From NCBI GenBank assembly GCA_003277985.1, contig QCHR01000003.1, positions 58,011 to 122,010 on the forward strand: DNA of 64,000 nucleotides. Direction: 5' to 3'. The first letter of the stretch is position 1, and the number at the start of each line of letters is the position of its first letter. The DNA comes from Prochlorococcus sp. AG-402-G06. Lineage in GTDB: Bacteria; Cyanobacteriota; Cyanobacteriia; PCC-6307; Cyanobiaceae. Below are positions 1-7,577 of the stretch, in pieces. Below the pieces are notes generated by a model. The model was not told where the DNA came from. It saw only the letters and a list, made by a program, of their open reading frames with translations, and ran no database searches. A program made the translations under genes and the position numbers.

Positions 1-751
1 TAGAAACTTTATCTATACGTTGTTGGACTCTATATGGAACAGGAATTTTATTGACCTTAGTAAAATTTGAAATAAGATTTCCATACAAGATCATTGCTTC
101 ACTTATTAATTGTCTCGATAGCGTTGGATCTATTATCTTAAGGGCGGGATTGTTATCTTCTACAATAATCTTTCCAAATGATTCTAATATTTCCGTAGCA
201 CCTGAATTCTTTCTCCAACATTTTCTACTTTGTAAAATTTCAGAGATAATACTTAAATCTTCTTCTTCTTTTGGCGCATAATCTATTAGTTCATCAGCTT
301 CTGTATAATTTAACCTGAAGTCTACTTTAATAATACTCTGGACTATTTCTGTAGAACCAATACTACCGTCTTCATTAAAAACAACACCTAAACTTAATGA
401 TTCTCTCTTTTCTTTATCACTTAGACTAAACACATCATTTATTAAGATTTCAGGAAGCATATAATAAGTATTAGTTGATAAATAAATAGTTGAAATAAGT
501 TTCCTTGCCTTCTTATCAATAGCTGATTGATATTCAAAATATGAAGCAGGGTAAGCAATGTGGATCCATAACTTATGCTGATAAGATATTTTTTCTAATG
601 AAATAGCATCATCTATTTCATACGTTTCAGTATCATCTATTGAATATGTTTTAAGATGTGTAAGGTCTTTAACTGATGTGTTTACATTATTTGTTTGTTT
701 AAATCTAGAAATTATATTTTTAACTTCATTATCTATTATTTTATTGCACAT
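1..751 (-). CDS. RNase II/R-family exoribonuclease (3' part cut by window edge)
   Basis: A minus-strand frame opens with ATG at 751 and stays open to base 1, so about 250 residues are visible and the C-terminus lies outside. Near residues 36-50 it carries the RNB-domain signature (SIDDTETYEIDDAIS), whose clustered aspartates bind the catalytic metal in RNase II and RNase R. The family degrades RNA 3' to 5'. Only about 35 residues precede the RNB domain, so the usual N-terminal cold-shock domains are absent, as in short cyanobacterial versions. It lies just downstream of rpsR on the same strand, with 23 bases between, so co-transcription with the ribosomal genes is likely. The exact subfamily (RNase II, RNase R or Zam-like) cannot be settled without the C-terminal S1 region. 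Confidence 0.85.
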   Translation of the reverse strand, partial: MCNKIIDNEVKNIISRFKQTNNVNTSVKDLTHLKTYSIDDTETYEIDDAISLEKISYQHKLWIHIAYPASYFEYQSAIDKKARKLISTIYLSTNTYYMLPEILINDVFSLSDKEKRESLSLGVVFNEDGSIGSTEIVQSIIKVDFRLNYTEADELIDYAPKEEEDLSIISEILQSRKCWRKNSGATEILESFGKIIVEDNNPALKIIDPTLSRQLISEAMILYGNLISNFTKVNKIPVPYRVQQRIDKVS

Positions 752-774
752 TCTATAATTAATAGAATATTAAC

Positions 775-996
775 TTACCCTTCCGGATTAACAAAGGGAA
801 GTAAGGCAATAATACGTGCTCTTTTAACAGCTGTAGTTAAATCTCTTTGTTGCTTAGCCGTTAATCCAGTAAGTCTTCTAGGTAAGATTTTTCCTCTATC
901 TGTAATAAATTTCTTTAATAATTCTACGTCCTTATAATCAATAGGATCTCCAGGCTTTATTGGAGAGAGCTTTTGTTTGAATAGTGAATTAGTCAT
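775..996 (-). CDS. rpsR: 30S ribosomal protein S18
   Basis: This 73-residue basic protein has the S18 core. [20 protein letters not shown] is followed by the [19 protein letters not shown] helix that binds 16S rRNA in the platform of the small subunit. Length is normal for cyanobacterial S18. It lies 27 bases downstream of rpmG on the same strand, an arrangement common in cyanobacteria and plastids. The RNB exonuclease gene follows after a short gap, so the three probably form one transcript. Confidence 0.97.
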   Translation of the reverse strand: MTNSLFKQKLSPIKPGDPIDYKDVELLKKFITDRGKILPRRLTGLTAKQQRDLTTAVKRARIIALLPFVNPEG

Positions 997-1023
997 TTTT
1001 ATAAAGTGTATAAAAGGAAATGA

Positions 1024-1221
1024 TTATTTGATTTCTCTATGAATAGTCATCTTATTTAATTCAGGGCAGAATTTTTTAAGTTCCAACCTCTCAGTAGTGT
1101 TCCTACGATTTTTTTCTGTAGTGTATCTAGATACCCCTGCAGAACGCTTTTCTGAGCTAGGTACAGATCTAGACTCAGTACATTCTAACGTAACCACTAT
1201 TCTGGTACCTTTTTTAGCCAT
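1024..1221 (-). CDS. rpmG: 50S ribosomal protein L33
   Basis: A 65-residue basic protein beginning [16 protein letters not shown]. The [20 protein letters not shown] and [14 protein letters not shown] segments are typical of bacterial and plastid L33. Only single cysteines remain (residue 14 and the CPEL cysteine), so this looks like a form that has lost the four-cysteine zinc site. It heads the short rpmG-rpsR-exonuclease run and is divergent from pheT, leaving a 116-base shared promoter region. Confidence 0.97.
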   Translation of the reverse strand: MAKKGTRIVVTLECTESRSVPSSEKRSAGVSRYTTEKNRRNTTERLELKKFCPELNKMTIHREIK

Positions 1222-1337
1222 ATGAACTTAGCTCAACTTTTGTGAGTCTAGGAAACAAAGTACAATCTTACTAGGCTAAGCACCCTTTTTTATAAATTCA
1301 TTCGAGCAACTATGCTTAACTCCTGTAAAAGCTAATC

Positions 1338-3812
1338 ATGAAGGTATCAGTTTCTTGGCTAAAAGATCTTGTCGAATTTAACAATGATATTGATGAATTG
1401 GCTGAAAAGCTTTCAATGACAGGCTTTGAAGTTGAATCATTAGAAGACTTATCAGCCCAAGCAAAGAATGTTGTTATTGGTTATGTTGATGAAATCACAC
1501 CACATCCAAATGCCGAAAAGCTCAAAGTTTGTTCAGTAGACGTTGGTTTACCCAAAAAGTTAAGTATTGTTTGTGGTGCACCAAACGTAAAAGCCGGATA
1601 TCACGTCCTTGTGGCGAAGGTTGGAGCCTATTTATCCTCAAAATCATTAAAAATAAAATTATCTAATTTACGAGGCGTAGAAAGCGCAGGAATGATTTGT
1701 TCTTTGGATGAACTAGGGATTGAAAGTAGTAATGAAGGTATAGAAATTCTTGAAGAAAGTGAAACAAATATCCCTCCAATTGGTTCAAATGCTGTCGATT
1801 ATCTTGGTTTGAATGACACCATTATTGAATTAGCTATTACTGCTAACAGACCTGATGGGATGTCTATGGCTGGTATAGCACGAGAAATATCAACAATAAC
1901 AAATTCAAAATTAACACTGCCAACTTTAAATTTCAATAAAGACTTTGATAAATTTGAGCCACAAATAAGAGAAAAAGAAACGATAGGCTCAGACTTTATT
2001 TACTCACTTACGTATATAGATACTATAAACAATAATGGAAAGATAAATAAGTCTATATCTAATAAATTAAATTCATTAAGACAAAATTGTATAAACCCTG
2101 TTGTTGACATAACAAATTTTTTAATGCTTGAGCAAGGCCAGCCACTTCATGCCTTTGATGCAGATCTATTAGATAATATAGCTGGTAGAATTGTTATGCC
2201 AAATGATTTTGGTATTAGAAATGGTAGAGAAGGAGAATCATTTATTGCACTCGATAAAAAAGAATATAAATTAAATGAAAATATAAAAGTAATTACATGT
2301 TGCGATGTTCCAATTGCAATAGCTGGGGTTATCGGAGGAAACAACAGTTCCGTAAGTGAAAAAACTACAAGAGTTTGGTTAGAAGCAGCTGTATTTACCC
2401 CTACATCAGTTAGAAATAGTAGTAGAGAAATAGGGCTCAGAACAGATGCAAGTAGTAGATACGAAAAGGGGATATCACCTAATATGACAACTGCTGTTTC
2501 ACTGAGAGCTAGTGATCTTATATCGTTAGAATTAGGTGGTAATATTAAATCGACTCATGTCAATAATGAATTTATTAGAAAAGATATTAGTGTAAATCTT
2601 AGAATAGACAAAATTAACAAGGTTCTAGGTAAATTGAGATGCATAGATAATAACCAATTAGACAAAAGTACTTATACATTCCGTTATCTTAATAAGGATG
2701 AGATTGAGCCTCTTCTAACAAAACTTGGCTGCCTAATTACGTCAACTTCTAGTGGTTGGGATGTACGAATTCCTCCTTACAGATCATCTGATTTAACTAG
2801 AGAAATCGATTTAATAGAAGAGATTGCAAGACTAATTGGATATGATAATTTTGATTCGAATATGCCAGATCCTCTTGAGCCAGGAGTATTAAAACCTGAA
2901 AATTTGGTTGAAAGACGATTACGAAATTCATTTATCCACAATGGTTTTCAAGAAGTAGTGACTTCATCACTTGTTGGTCCTGATAACACTGATGGAAATG
3001 CTGTAATAATTAAAAATCCATTATTATCAGAGACTAGTAGATTAAGAACAAATGTATGGGATGAACATCTTAAAATTCTTCAGAGAAATGTATCATTTGG
3101 AGCTGAAGGGTGTTGGATCTTTGAAATAGCAAAGACATACAAAAAAGATAAAGAAAGCTTTGTTGAAACAAATTTATTATCAGGTGCTTTGACTGGAAAT
3201 AAGCGATTTAGTAAGTGGGGCTCAGCATCAAAACAAATATCTTTAGATTATTTTGATGCAAGAGGAAAACTTAAGCAATCCCTTGGAGTTCTCGGAATTG
3301 AAACTATTGATAAGCAACTTGTCGACAAAGATTTCATGCATCCAGGTCGAACTTCGGAATTATTTGTTGAAGGAAAAAGTATCGGCTTCTTTGGACAAAT
3401 ACACCCTTCTCTCTCAGAGAAATATGATCTAATTCAAGAGACTTACTTATTTAACCTTGAGTTTGATCCCCTAATTAAAGCGTCAACAAGGAAAACAAAT
3501 TGGACAAGAATATTTAAGGATTACCCCACTGTTCCTTTTATGGAAAGGGATATTGCGTTTATTCATTCAAAAAAATATAGCTCTTTAGAAATAATAAATC
3601 TAATAAAGAAATCTGGAAGACCACTTTTAGAGAAAGTGGAATTGATAGACCGTTACGAGGGATCTTCTATTCCAGAGGATTCGGTTAGCCAGGCTTTTAG
3701 AATAAAATATAGAGATCCTAAAAAAACTCTGGTAGAAGAAGATATAAATCCAATACATGAAAATATAAGAACTGCTCTTAAAGAAAAAATAAATGCGGAG
3801 CTCAGAAGTTAG
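1338..3812 (+). CDS. pheT: Phenylalanyl-tRNA synthetase beta subunit
   Basis: This 824-residue protein is full length for bacterial PheT, which charges tRNA-Phe as an alpha2-beta2 enzyme with PheS. In order it shows the N-terminal tRNA-binding (EMAP/OB) domain at about residues 40-150 (HPNAEKLKVCSVDVG, VCGAPNVKAG). The B3/B4 editing region follows at about 210-390 (NPVVDITNFLMLEQGQPLHAFDAD split over the motif). Then come the B5 domain (IPPYRSSDLTREIDLIEEIARLIGYD), the catalytic-like core, and a C-terminal ferredoxin-fold anticodon-binding domain (YPTVPFMERDIAF). The ATG at 1338 puts the conserved KVSVSWLKDLVEF at the N-terminus. pheS is not adjacent, as is usual in picocyanobacteria. Confidence 0.98.
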   Translation: MKVSVSWLKDLVEFNNDIDELAEKLSMTGFEVESLEDLSAQAKNVVIGYVDEITPHPNAEKLKVCSVDVGLPKKLSIVCGAPNVKAGYHVLVAKVGAYLSSKSLKIKLSNLRGVESAGMICSLDELGIESSNEGIEILEESETNIPPIGSNAVDYLGLNDTIIELAITANRPDGMSMAGIAREISTITNSKLTLPTLNFNKDFDKFEPQIREKETIGSDFIYSLTYIDTINNNGKINKSISNKLNSLRQNCINPVVDITNFLMLEQGQPLHAFDADLLDNIAGRIVMPNDFGIRNGREGESFIALDKKEYKLNENIKVITCCDVPIAIAGVIGGNNSSVSEKTTRVWLEAAVFTPTSVRNSSREIGLRTDASSRYEKGISPNMTTAVSLRASDLISLELGGNIKSTHVNNEFIRKDISVNLRIDKINKVLGKLRCIDNNQLDKSTYTFRYLNKDEIEPLLTKLGCLITSTSSGWDVRIPPYRSSDLTREIDLIEEIARLIGYDNFDSNMPDPLEPGVLKPENLVERRLRNSFIHNGFQEVVTSSLVGPDNTDGNAVIIKNPLLSETSRLRTNVWDEHLKILQRNVSFGAEGCWIFEIAKTYKKDKESFVETNLLSGALTGNKRFSKWGSASKQISLDYFDARGKLKQSLGVLGIETIDKQLVDKDFMHPGRTSELFVEGKSIGFFGQIHPSLSEKYDLIQETYLFNLEFDPLIKASTRKTNWTRIFKDYPTVPFMERDIAFIHSKKYSSLEIINLIKKSGRPLLEKVELIDRYEGSSIPEDSVSQAFRIKYRDPKKTLVEEDINPIHENIRTALKEKINAELRS

Positions 3813-3923
3813 TCTCACTGATCTAGAATTAGTCCCACAATAGGTCTACTATGGAGACTATAACGGGACTCTATAGATTATATTAATGCGAACAATTTCT
3901 TTTGCGAATGCTTACTTTTTTGA

Positions 3924-4334
3924 GTAAAAGCGTATTTTGTAATTGGCATAAAATCACTAAGAGAAGAATAACTTGAAAAGTTCTCCGGATATAAAACTCG
4001 GACCACCAATATAGAGAAAGGTCTTAAGCTTCTTACAAAAGAATTACAACGAGACTCGGCAAGAGACTCATCCTAGATTAATGAGAAGGATTTGTACGCT
4101 AAAATAGAAACCATTTCAAGCTATTTAAAATTCTTCGGCATATAAAGGGTTATTGGAATCTGCATAACTGTCTATAAAGCAGTTATGCACGTTGTAAAAT
4201 CATTTTATGGCAATGGATTATGGCTACCCAAAAATGGTTGGACATGAGATGGACATGATTGGTCTCTAGATGCACTAAATCGAAAGAATATTTACAAAAC
4301 GAATAAAATAAGTTCCAATTTTTGTTCATTTTAA
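3924..4334 (+). pseudogene. Possible decayed gene, one frame with four internal stops
   Basis: A single plus-strand frame (codons starting at multiples of 3) reads as protein-like segments separated by TAA 3969, TAG 4074, a further TAA near 4143 and TGA 4245, and closing at TAA 4332. Segments include LEKFSGYKTRTTNIEKGLKL, INEKDLYAKIETISSYLKFF and NGLWLPKNGWT-stop-DGHDWSLDALNRK. The last stop could be a single TGG to TGA change. About twice as many stops would be expected by chance in DNA this AT-rich, so the case is suggestive only. I do not recognise the family. A coincidence of base composition remains possible. Confidence 0.3.
4161..4189. repeat. Perfect 10-bp inverted repeat
   Basis: TGCATAACTG and CAGTTATGCA flank a nine-base spacer inside the gene-poor stretch after pheT. 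The arms are exact complements and could form a stable hairpin in RNA or a two-fold protein site in DNA. No T run follows on either side, so it is not a classical terminator. Confidence 0.6.
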
Positions 4335-4530
4335 AATGCATTAAATGACTTCCTGTACTCTCTTGTACCTTTGATCTATACGATTTAAACCAAAATAAAA
4401 CAATAGTTTGAAATAACGGTTCTATTTAATTCAAATCCCTGTGTATTTAATGAAGTCTATTCCAACCAAACATTAAATCTCATGCTTCTTAGATAAGTCT
4501 TTTCTAGAGACTAATATTAAGACCAATTCA

Positions 4531-4553
4531 AGACTCGTGAGAGTCTAATTTTT
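4531..4553 (+). terminator. Hairpin plus T run reading on the plus strand
   Basis: AGACTC-GTGA-GAGTCT forms a 6-bp stem with a GTGA tetraloop, followed by AATTTTTG on the plus strand. It overlaps the stop codon (4545-4547) of the minus-strand J-domain gene. The T run is on the plus side only, so it would end a transcript coming from the pheT side or from inside the gap. The stem is short, so strength is uncertain. Confidence 0.4.
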
Positions 4554-5603
4554 GTATAAATCTTTGAGTAATTGATAAGCCTCGTTTAGTTTTCTCATGG
4601 TTTCGTTTGATCCACCGGCGTCAGGATGATTGGAAAGAGCTTTTTCTTTATAGGCCTCTCTAATAAAAGAAAGGGTTAGAGATGATCCAGCCTTTGTTGG
4701 CAAACCCAATAACTTCAGAGCACCATGAACAGTCATCGTAGACTCAAGTGTTTGGAATGAAGTTACATTTTGACTACGTTTGAATTTGTTAACGAATCTG
4801 CGAATGAGAGTAGGGATTCTGCTTCTTAGGTTTTTAGTTGAAAAGGGATCTTCGAGCGCCCCTGCTAATATAACCACATCATCAAAAGAGAGTGAATCGA
4901 TTTTCCAATCACTGCAATAGGAATTAAGCATTTTACAGGCAGCATTCCATGTAAAAGGAATATTTTCTGTGCCATCGACATTTGGCCAGATGTCTCTAGC
5001 TAGCCATATCATTGAAGCCTCAATAACACTTTCCGTCGGTTTTTGCCCATAAAGATAGATCCAATGTTTTTCTGCAGCATCTTTCGCTTCTAACAAATCA
5101 TCAATATCAATAGTGGTTATTGAGGTATCTTCCATATTTTTAAAAGTTTTATCTTTACTCAAACTTTTCTTTAGGTTGGTAGTTTGTTTTCTAATAAAAC
5201 CTGGTAATTCAATGCCTGTGGAGACAGTATCCTTTTTATTACTTTGAACATTATTAGCTTTGACATCATTGACAGCTACATTTTTTATTTCAATATTTTT
5301 ATTTCCAACTATCACAAGTGCTTTTTCTTCCTGGTTACTAATGTCTAATTCATTTTGAGCTGTTGAAGAATCATGATAACTATTATTATTAAAATCTAGT
5401 TGTTTATTATCAACAATATCTTCGTCTAAATCATTAGATAAAATAACCTCTAATAATCTCTCGAAAACTAGTCCTCTAGCTCTAAATCCCCACTCTTTGC
5501 GAAGTCGATCGACGCCATCAACTAGATCAATTGGTAAATCAATTGATATTCTCTTAACTTCTTTGCCTTCCCCTTCTGCCACAAGATCATTATATCTAGT
5601 CAT
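4545..5603 (-). CDS. Protein with ribbon-helix-helix-like N-terminus and C-terminal J-domain
   Basis: This 352-residue protein has three parts. Residues about 15-55 (VKRISIDLPIDLVDGVDRLR, then LVFERLLEVIL) resemble a ribbon-helix-helix DNA-binding fold of the CopG/Arc kind. Residues about 60-160 are a low-complexity N/D/K/S-rich linker. Residues about 165-295 form a globular, tryptophan-containing middle with no family I recognise. The end is a J-domain with HPD at 326-328 (ALSNHPDAGGSNETMRKLNEAY). The HPD tripeptide is what stimulates Hsp70 ATPase. I infer a DnaK cochaperone, possibly tied to DNA or a regulator. No DnaK gene is adjacent. The ATG at 5603 places the ribbon helix directly after a short leader. 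Confidence 0.75.
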   Translation of the reverse strand: MTRYNDLVAEGEGKEVKRISIDLPIDLVDGVDRLRKEWGFRARGLVFERLLEVILSNDLDEDIVDNKQLDFNNNSYHDSSTAQNELDISNQEEKALVIVGNKNIEIKNVAVNDVKANNVQSNKKDTVSTGIELPGFIRKQTTNLKKSLSKDKTFKNMEDTSITTIDIDDLLEAKDAAEKHWIYLYGQKPTESVIEASMIWLARDIWPNVDGTENIPFTWNAACKMLNSYCSDWKIDSLSFDDVVILAGALEDPFSTKNLRSRIPTLIRRFVNKFKRSQNVTSFQTLESTMTVHGALKLLGLPTKAGSSLTLSFIREAYKEKALSNHPDAGGSNETMRKLNEAYQLLKDLYKN

Positions 5604-5774
5604 ATATTAATAGCCTTTTTATCTGCAACACACCTTTAGCTTTGAATTTATATATTTAATCTTTAATTGCAAAATATATTAAAATTTCGATATATTATCT
5701 TAAATTTAAATAATGGCCACATCGATCAATAATATTATGTATTATTTTTTTAGTGAATCAAATAGTAATCAGTA

Positions 5775-5954
5775 ATGAACTTCTGCGAATCATCCAGAAA
5801 CTGGAGTGAAAGAAAAAGATTTTTTCAAGCAAGGAAACTAAATTTTTTAGTTTCTGCTAAAGAATCTTATGAAAGAAAACTTGCTGCTATCACAGCTTCT
5901 ATATCAAAACTTGAAGAACAAATGAATTCAACATCTCCTAGTGTCGATAGCTAA
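5775..5954 (+). CDS. Small conserved-looking coiled-coil hypothetical protein (59 aa)
   Basis: An ATG at 5775 opens 59 codons to TAA at 5952. The product starts MNFCESSRNWSERKRFFQAR and continues with a basic amphipathic helix (SYERKLAAITASISKLEEQM), predicted to be mostly helical or coiled coil. Amino-acid composition is protein-like and the gap to its neighbours fits a real small gene. It lies divergent from the J-domain gene and convergent with the Ap4A phosphorylase-like gene. Function unknown; chance remains possible because of its size. Confidence 0.55.
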   Translation: MNFCESSRNWSERKRFFQARKLNFLVSAKESYERKLAAITASISKLEEQMNSTSPSVDS

Positions 5955-5973
5955 ATCAACTTTAATCTACTTC

Positions 5974-6810
5974 TTAAATCACATCCTTTAATATTATTTC
6001 TGGACCAAATTTGATGAGACTTTCGACATTGGATCTTCTTGTTCCAAGGAAATAACCAGCGAAACCAAGAGCGTTTATACTAAATCCATTGGATCTATCA
6101 ATTTTACGTGTTATTAGTGCAATCCACTTAGATGTTATAAGTAAATTATATGGTTTTAGAGGTTTATTAATTAAATCAATCTCACCTATTTTCATCTCAT
6201 TAACCATAGATTTGTATGAGTTAAATAGATCATTCGAGCTTGAGTCTTTATTTTTATTCCTTGGTCTTATTGAAATACAATGAGAAATCTCAGAATTGGT
6301 ATCCATCGTGTTATCTAATAAAGAACAAAACCATTGATATCTAGGACAAATAATCTCATTATAATGTCTTGGTAATAATTGAAAATGTCGATGCGGCTGA
6401 CTAGCACCAGCCTCTTTACTACTATTAAAAAACCATAAACCTGTAGTATCATTATCTACATTTAGAATAGCTTTAAAATCGTCTTCATTTAACCAACCAT
6501 TTTGTGGTTTCCAGCTATTTGTTATTAATAACATATGACCTATTTGTACTGGATATTTATTTAATATTAAGGTATGTTTTTCATTTATTGGCTGTATTTG
6601 TAATCTAGTATCCCAAGGAATAAATGGATTTCGTTTAGGACCATATTCTATTAAATACTTGGGTATTGGACTCCTGAGAAAACGAAGCTCAAAATCACAA
6701 CATTCTTCATTAGATTTATATTTTATAGTATTAAGAGGAATTACAGCTCCGCAATTAACCGCTTTTTTACTAATATCCAGAGCTTTTGACCATATTGATT
6801 CGCTCTTCAC
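5974..6810 (-). CDS. Ap4A phosphorylase / ATP adenylyltransferase family protein
   Basis: The 278-residue protein resembles yeast Apa1/Apa2-type Ap4A phosphorylases of the HIT-like superfamily, which split diadenosine tetraphosphate with phosphate to ATP and ADP. The strongest evidence is the GASQPHRHFQLLPR segment at about residues 134-147, the histidine triad region with the nucleophilic histidine. An upstream strand-rich part (HTLILNKYPVQIGHMLLITN) is also typical of the family. Near the C-terminus PYNLLITSKWIALITRK fits the second domain. The nucleotide product is inferred from family membership. It is isolated: the neighbours are small hypotheticals. Confidence 0.85.
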   Translation of the reverse strand: MKSESIWSKALDISKKAVNCGAVIPLNTIKYKSNEECCDFELRFLRSPIPKYLIEYGPKRNPFIPWDTRLQIQPINEKHTLILNKYPVQIGHMLLITNSWKPQNGWLNEDDFKAILNVDNDTTGLWFFNSSKEAGASQPHRHFQLLPRHYNEIICPRYQWFCSLLDNTMDTNSEISHCISIRPRNKNKDSSSNDLFNSYKSMVNEMKIGEIDLINKPLKPYNLLITSKWIALITRKIDRSNGFSINALGFAGYFLGTRRSNVESLIKFGPEIILKDVI

Positions 6811-7315
6811 CTCAAATAAACCTTTGTTTAATAATGTTTATAGATTATATAATTAATAATCTATAAATTTAAAATTTAAATAAAAGCTTATCAACCAGTG
6901 TCTAATCAAAAATTAGAAAAGCTGAAAAAACCCAATCAATAATCTTGGAACAATGGTATTTATGCCTGATAAGCCGACCAACGATTGAATGATCATTTGC
7001 ATGCCCTCGATTGGTTCGAAGCTCTAGAGGCGATTTGCGGGCTTCTAGAGGCTGCTTGATTACCCATATGATCTGCTCGTTTATTGTCATCAAATTCTTT
7101 GAAAATAAAATTTATGGAATAAAAATAAAAAATTAAATTCATAAATTATTTTTTAAATCTGTTTTCAGCCGTAATCCTTTTTATTGCAATGGTTTTTGGA
7201 TAACACAAGAAAATTCAAATTTATCAATTTGCAAAATAGTTTCAGATTATTGGCAAATAAGGTTGACGAAAGCAGGGGGGAAAGAGGTAAAACCTCAATC
7301 AGTAATGTGTCCTCA
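6811..7315. other. 505-base stretch with one doubtful small ORF
   Basis: Between the Ap4A phosphorylase-like gene and the 75-residue gene at 7316 there is only one candidate coding region (6902-7090, minus). The part from 7184 to 7315 is open in frame with the downstream gene but looks like untranslated leader. No tRNA or strong hairpin is visible. Confidence 0.6.
6902..7090 (-). CDS. Small basic hypothetical protein (62 aa), doubtful
   Basis: ATG at 7090 opens 62 codons. The product begins MTINEQIIWVIKQPLEARKS and has a basic middle (ELRTNRGHANDHSIVGRLIR) and a hydrophobic C-terminal end (IIDWVFSAFLIF). Local sequence is richer in G and C than the flanking spacer, which argues for coding. 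Frame composition is also protein-like rather than the AT-codon strings of spacer DNA. I do not recognise a family. No convincing ribosome binding site precedes the start. Confidence 0.45.
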   Translation of the reverse strand: MTINEQIIWVIKQPLEARKSPLELRTNRGHANDHSIVGRLIRHKYHCSKIIDWVFSAFLIFD

Positions 7316-7543
7316 ATGTATTGGGACTTTTCTGAAGACGAAGCTTTCATGGCTCTCTGCGATGCGTTTCGCGAGAGCGGTGAGACATCTGCCATGGAAT
7401 TTTTGGCAACCGGTGAAGGTGCTTTTCACTTTCAGGAATTAACTCAAAATGCTGCCGGTGAGGGCATTGATTTAAGTGACTCAGAATCAATGGCTGAGTT
7501 TCAAATGGAAGTGTTAGAAACTATCGAGGAAATTAATAACTAA
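7316..7543 (+). CDS. Small acidic conserved hypothetical protein (75 aa)
   Basis: The frame is open from 7184, but the ATG at 7316 is the likely start. From there the protein (MYWDFSEDEAFMALCDAFRE) is uniformly acidic and well ordered, while the preceding 44 codons look like leader. The product contains two helix-like segments (AMEFLATGEGAFHFQELTQN and a C-terminal EFQMEVLETIEEI). It resembles short hypothetical proteins of marine picocyanobacteria, though I cannot name a family. It converges on metH with a 34-base gap. Confidence 0.75.
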   Translation: MYWDFSEDEAFMALCDAFRESGETSAMEFLATGEGAFHFQELTQNAAGEGIDLSDSESMAEFQMEVLETIEEINN

Positions 7544-7577
7544 TTTTCCAAATTAATTTATAAGTTGTAAAAGATAT

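Larger units (their letters stand above)
3813..4544. other. 732-base stretch without an intact gene
   Basis: This gap between pheT (plus) and the convergent J-domain gene (minus) is very long for so compact a genome. No open frame of useful size with a start codon is visible on either strand. It contains one plus-strand frame broken by four stops (3924-4334), a 10-bp perfect inverted repeat (4161-4189) and a hairpin followed by a short T run (4531-4553). These are listed separately. From about 4335 to 4530 I see nothing but AT-rich sequence. Confidence 0.8.

Noticed and set aside
51..281. Plus-strand open frame at the window start
   Set aside because: It is antisense to the RNB exonuclease, which shows the catalytic motif. 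The frame has no motif of its own.
7014..7053. Two CTAGAGGC copies
   Set aside because: They are eight-base repeats inside the doubtful small ORF, with no spacing pattern or third copy.
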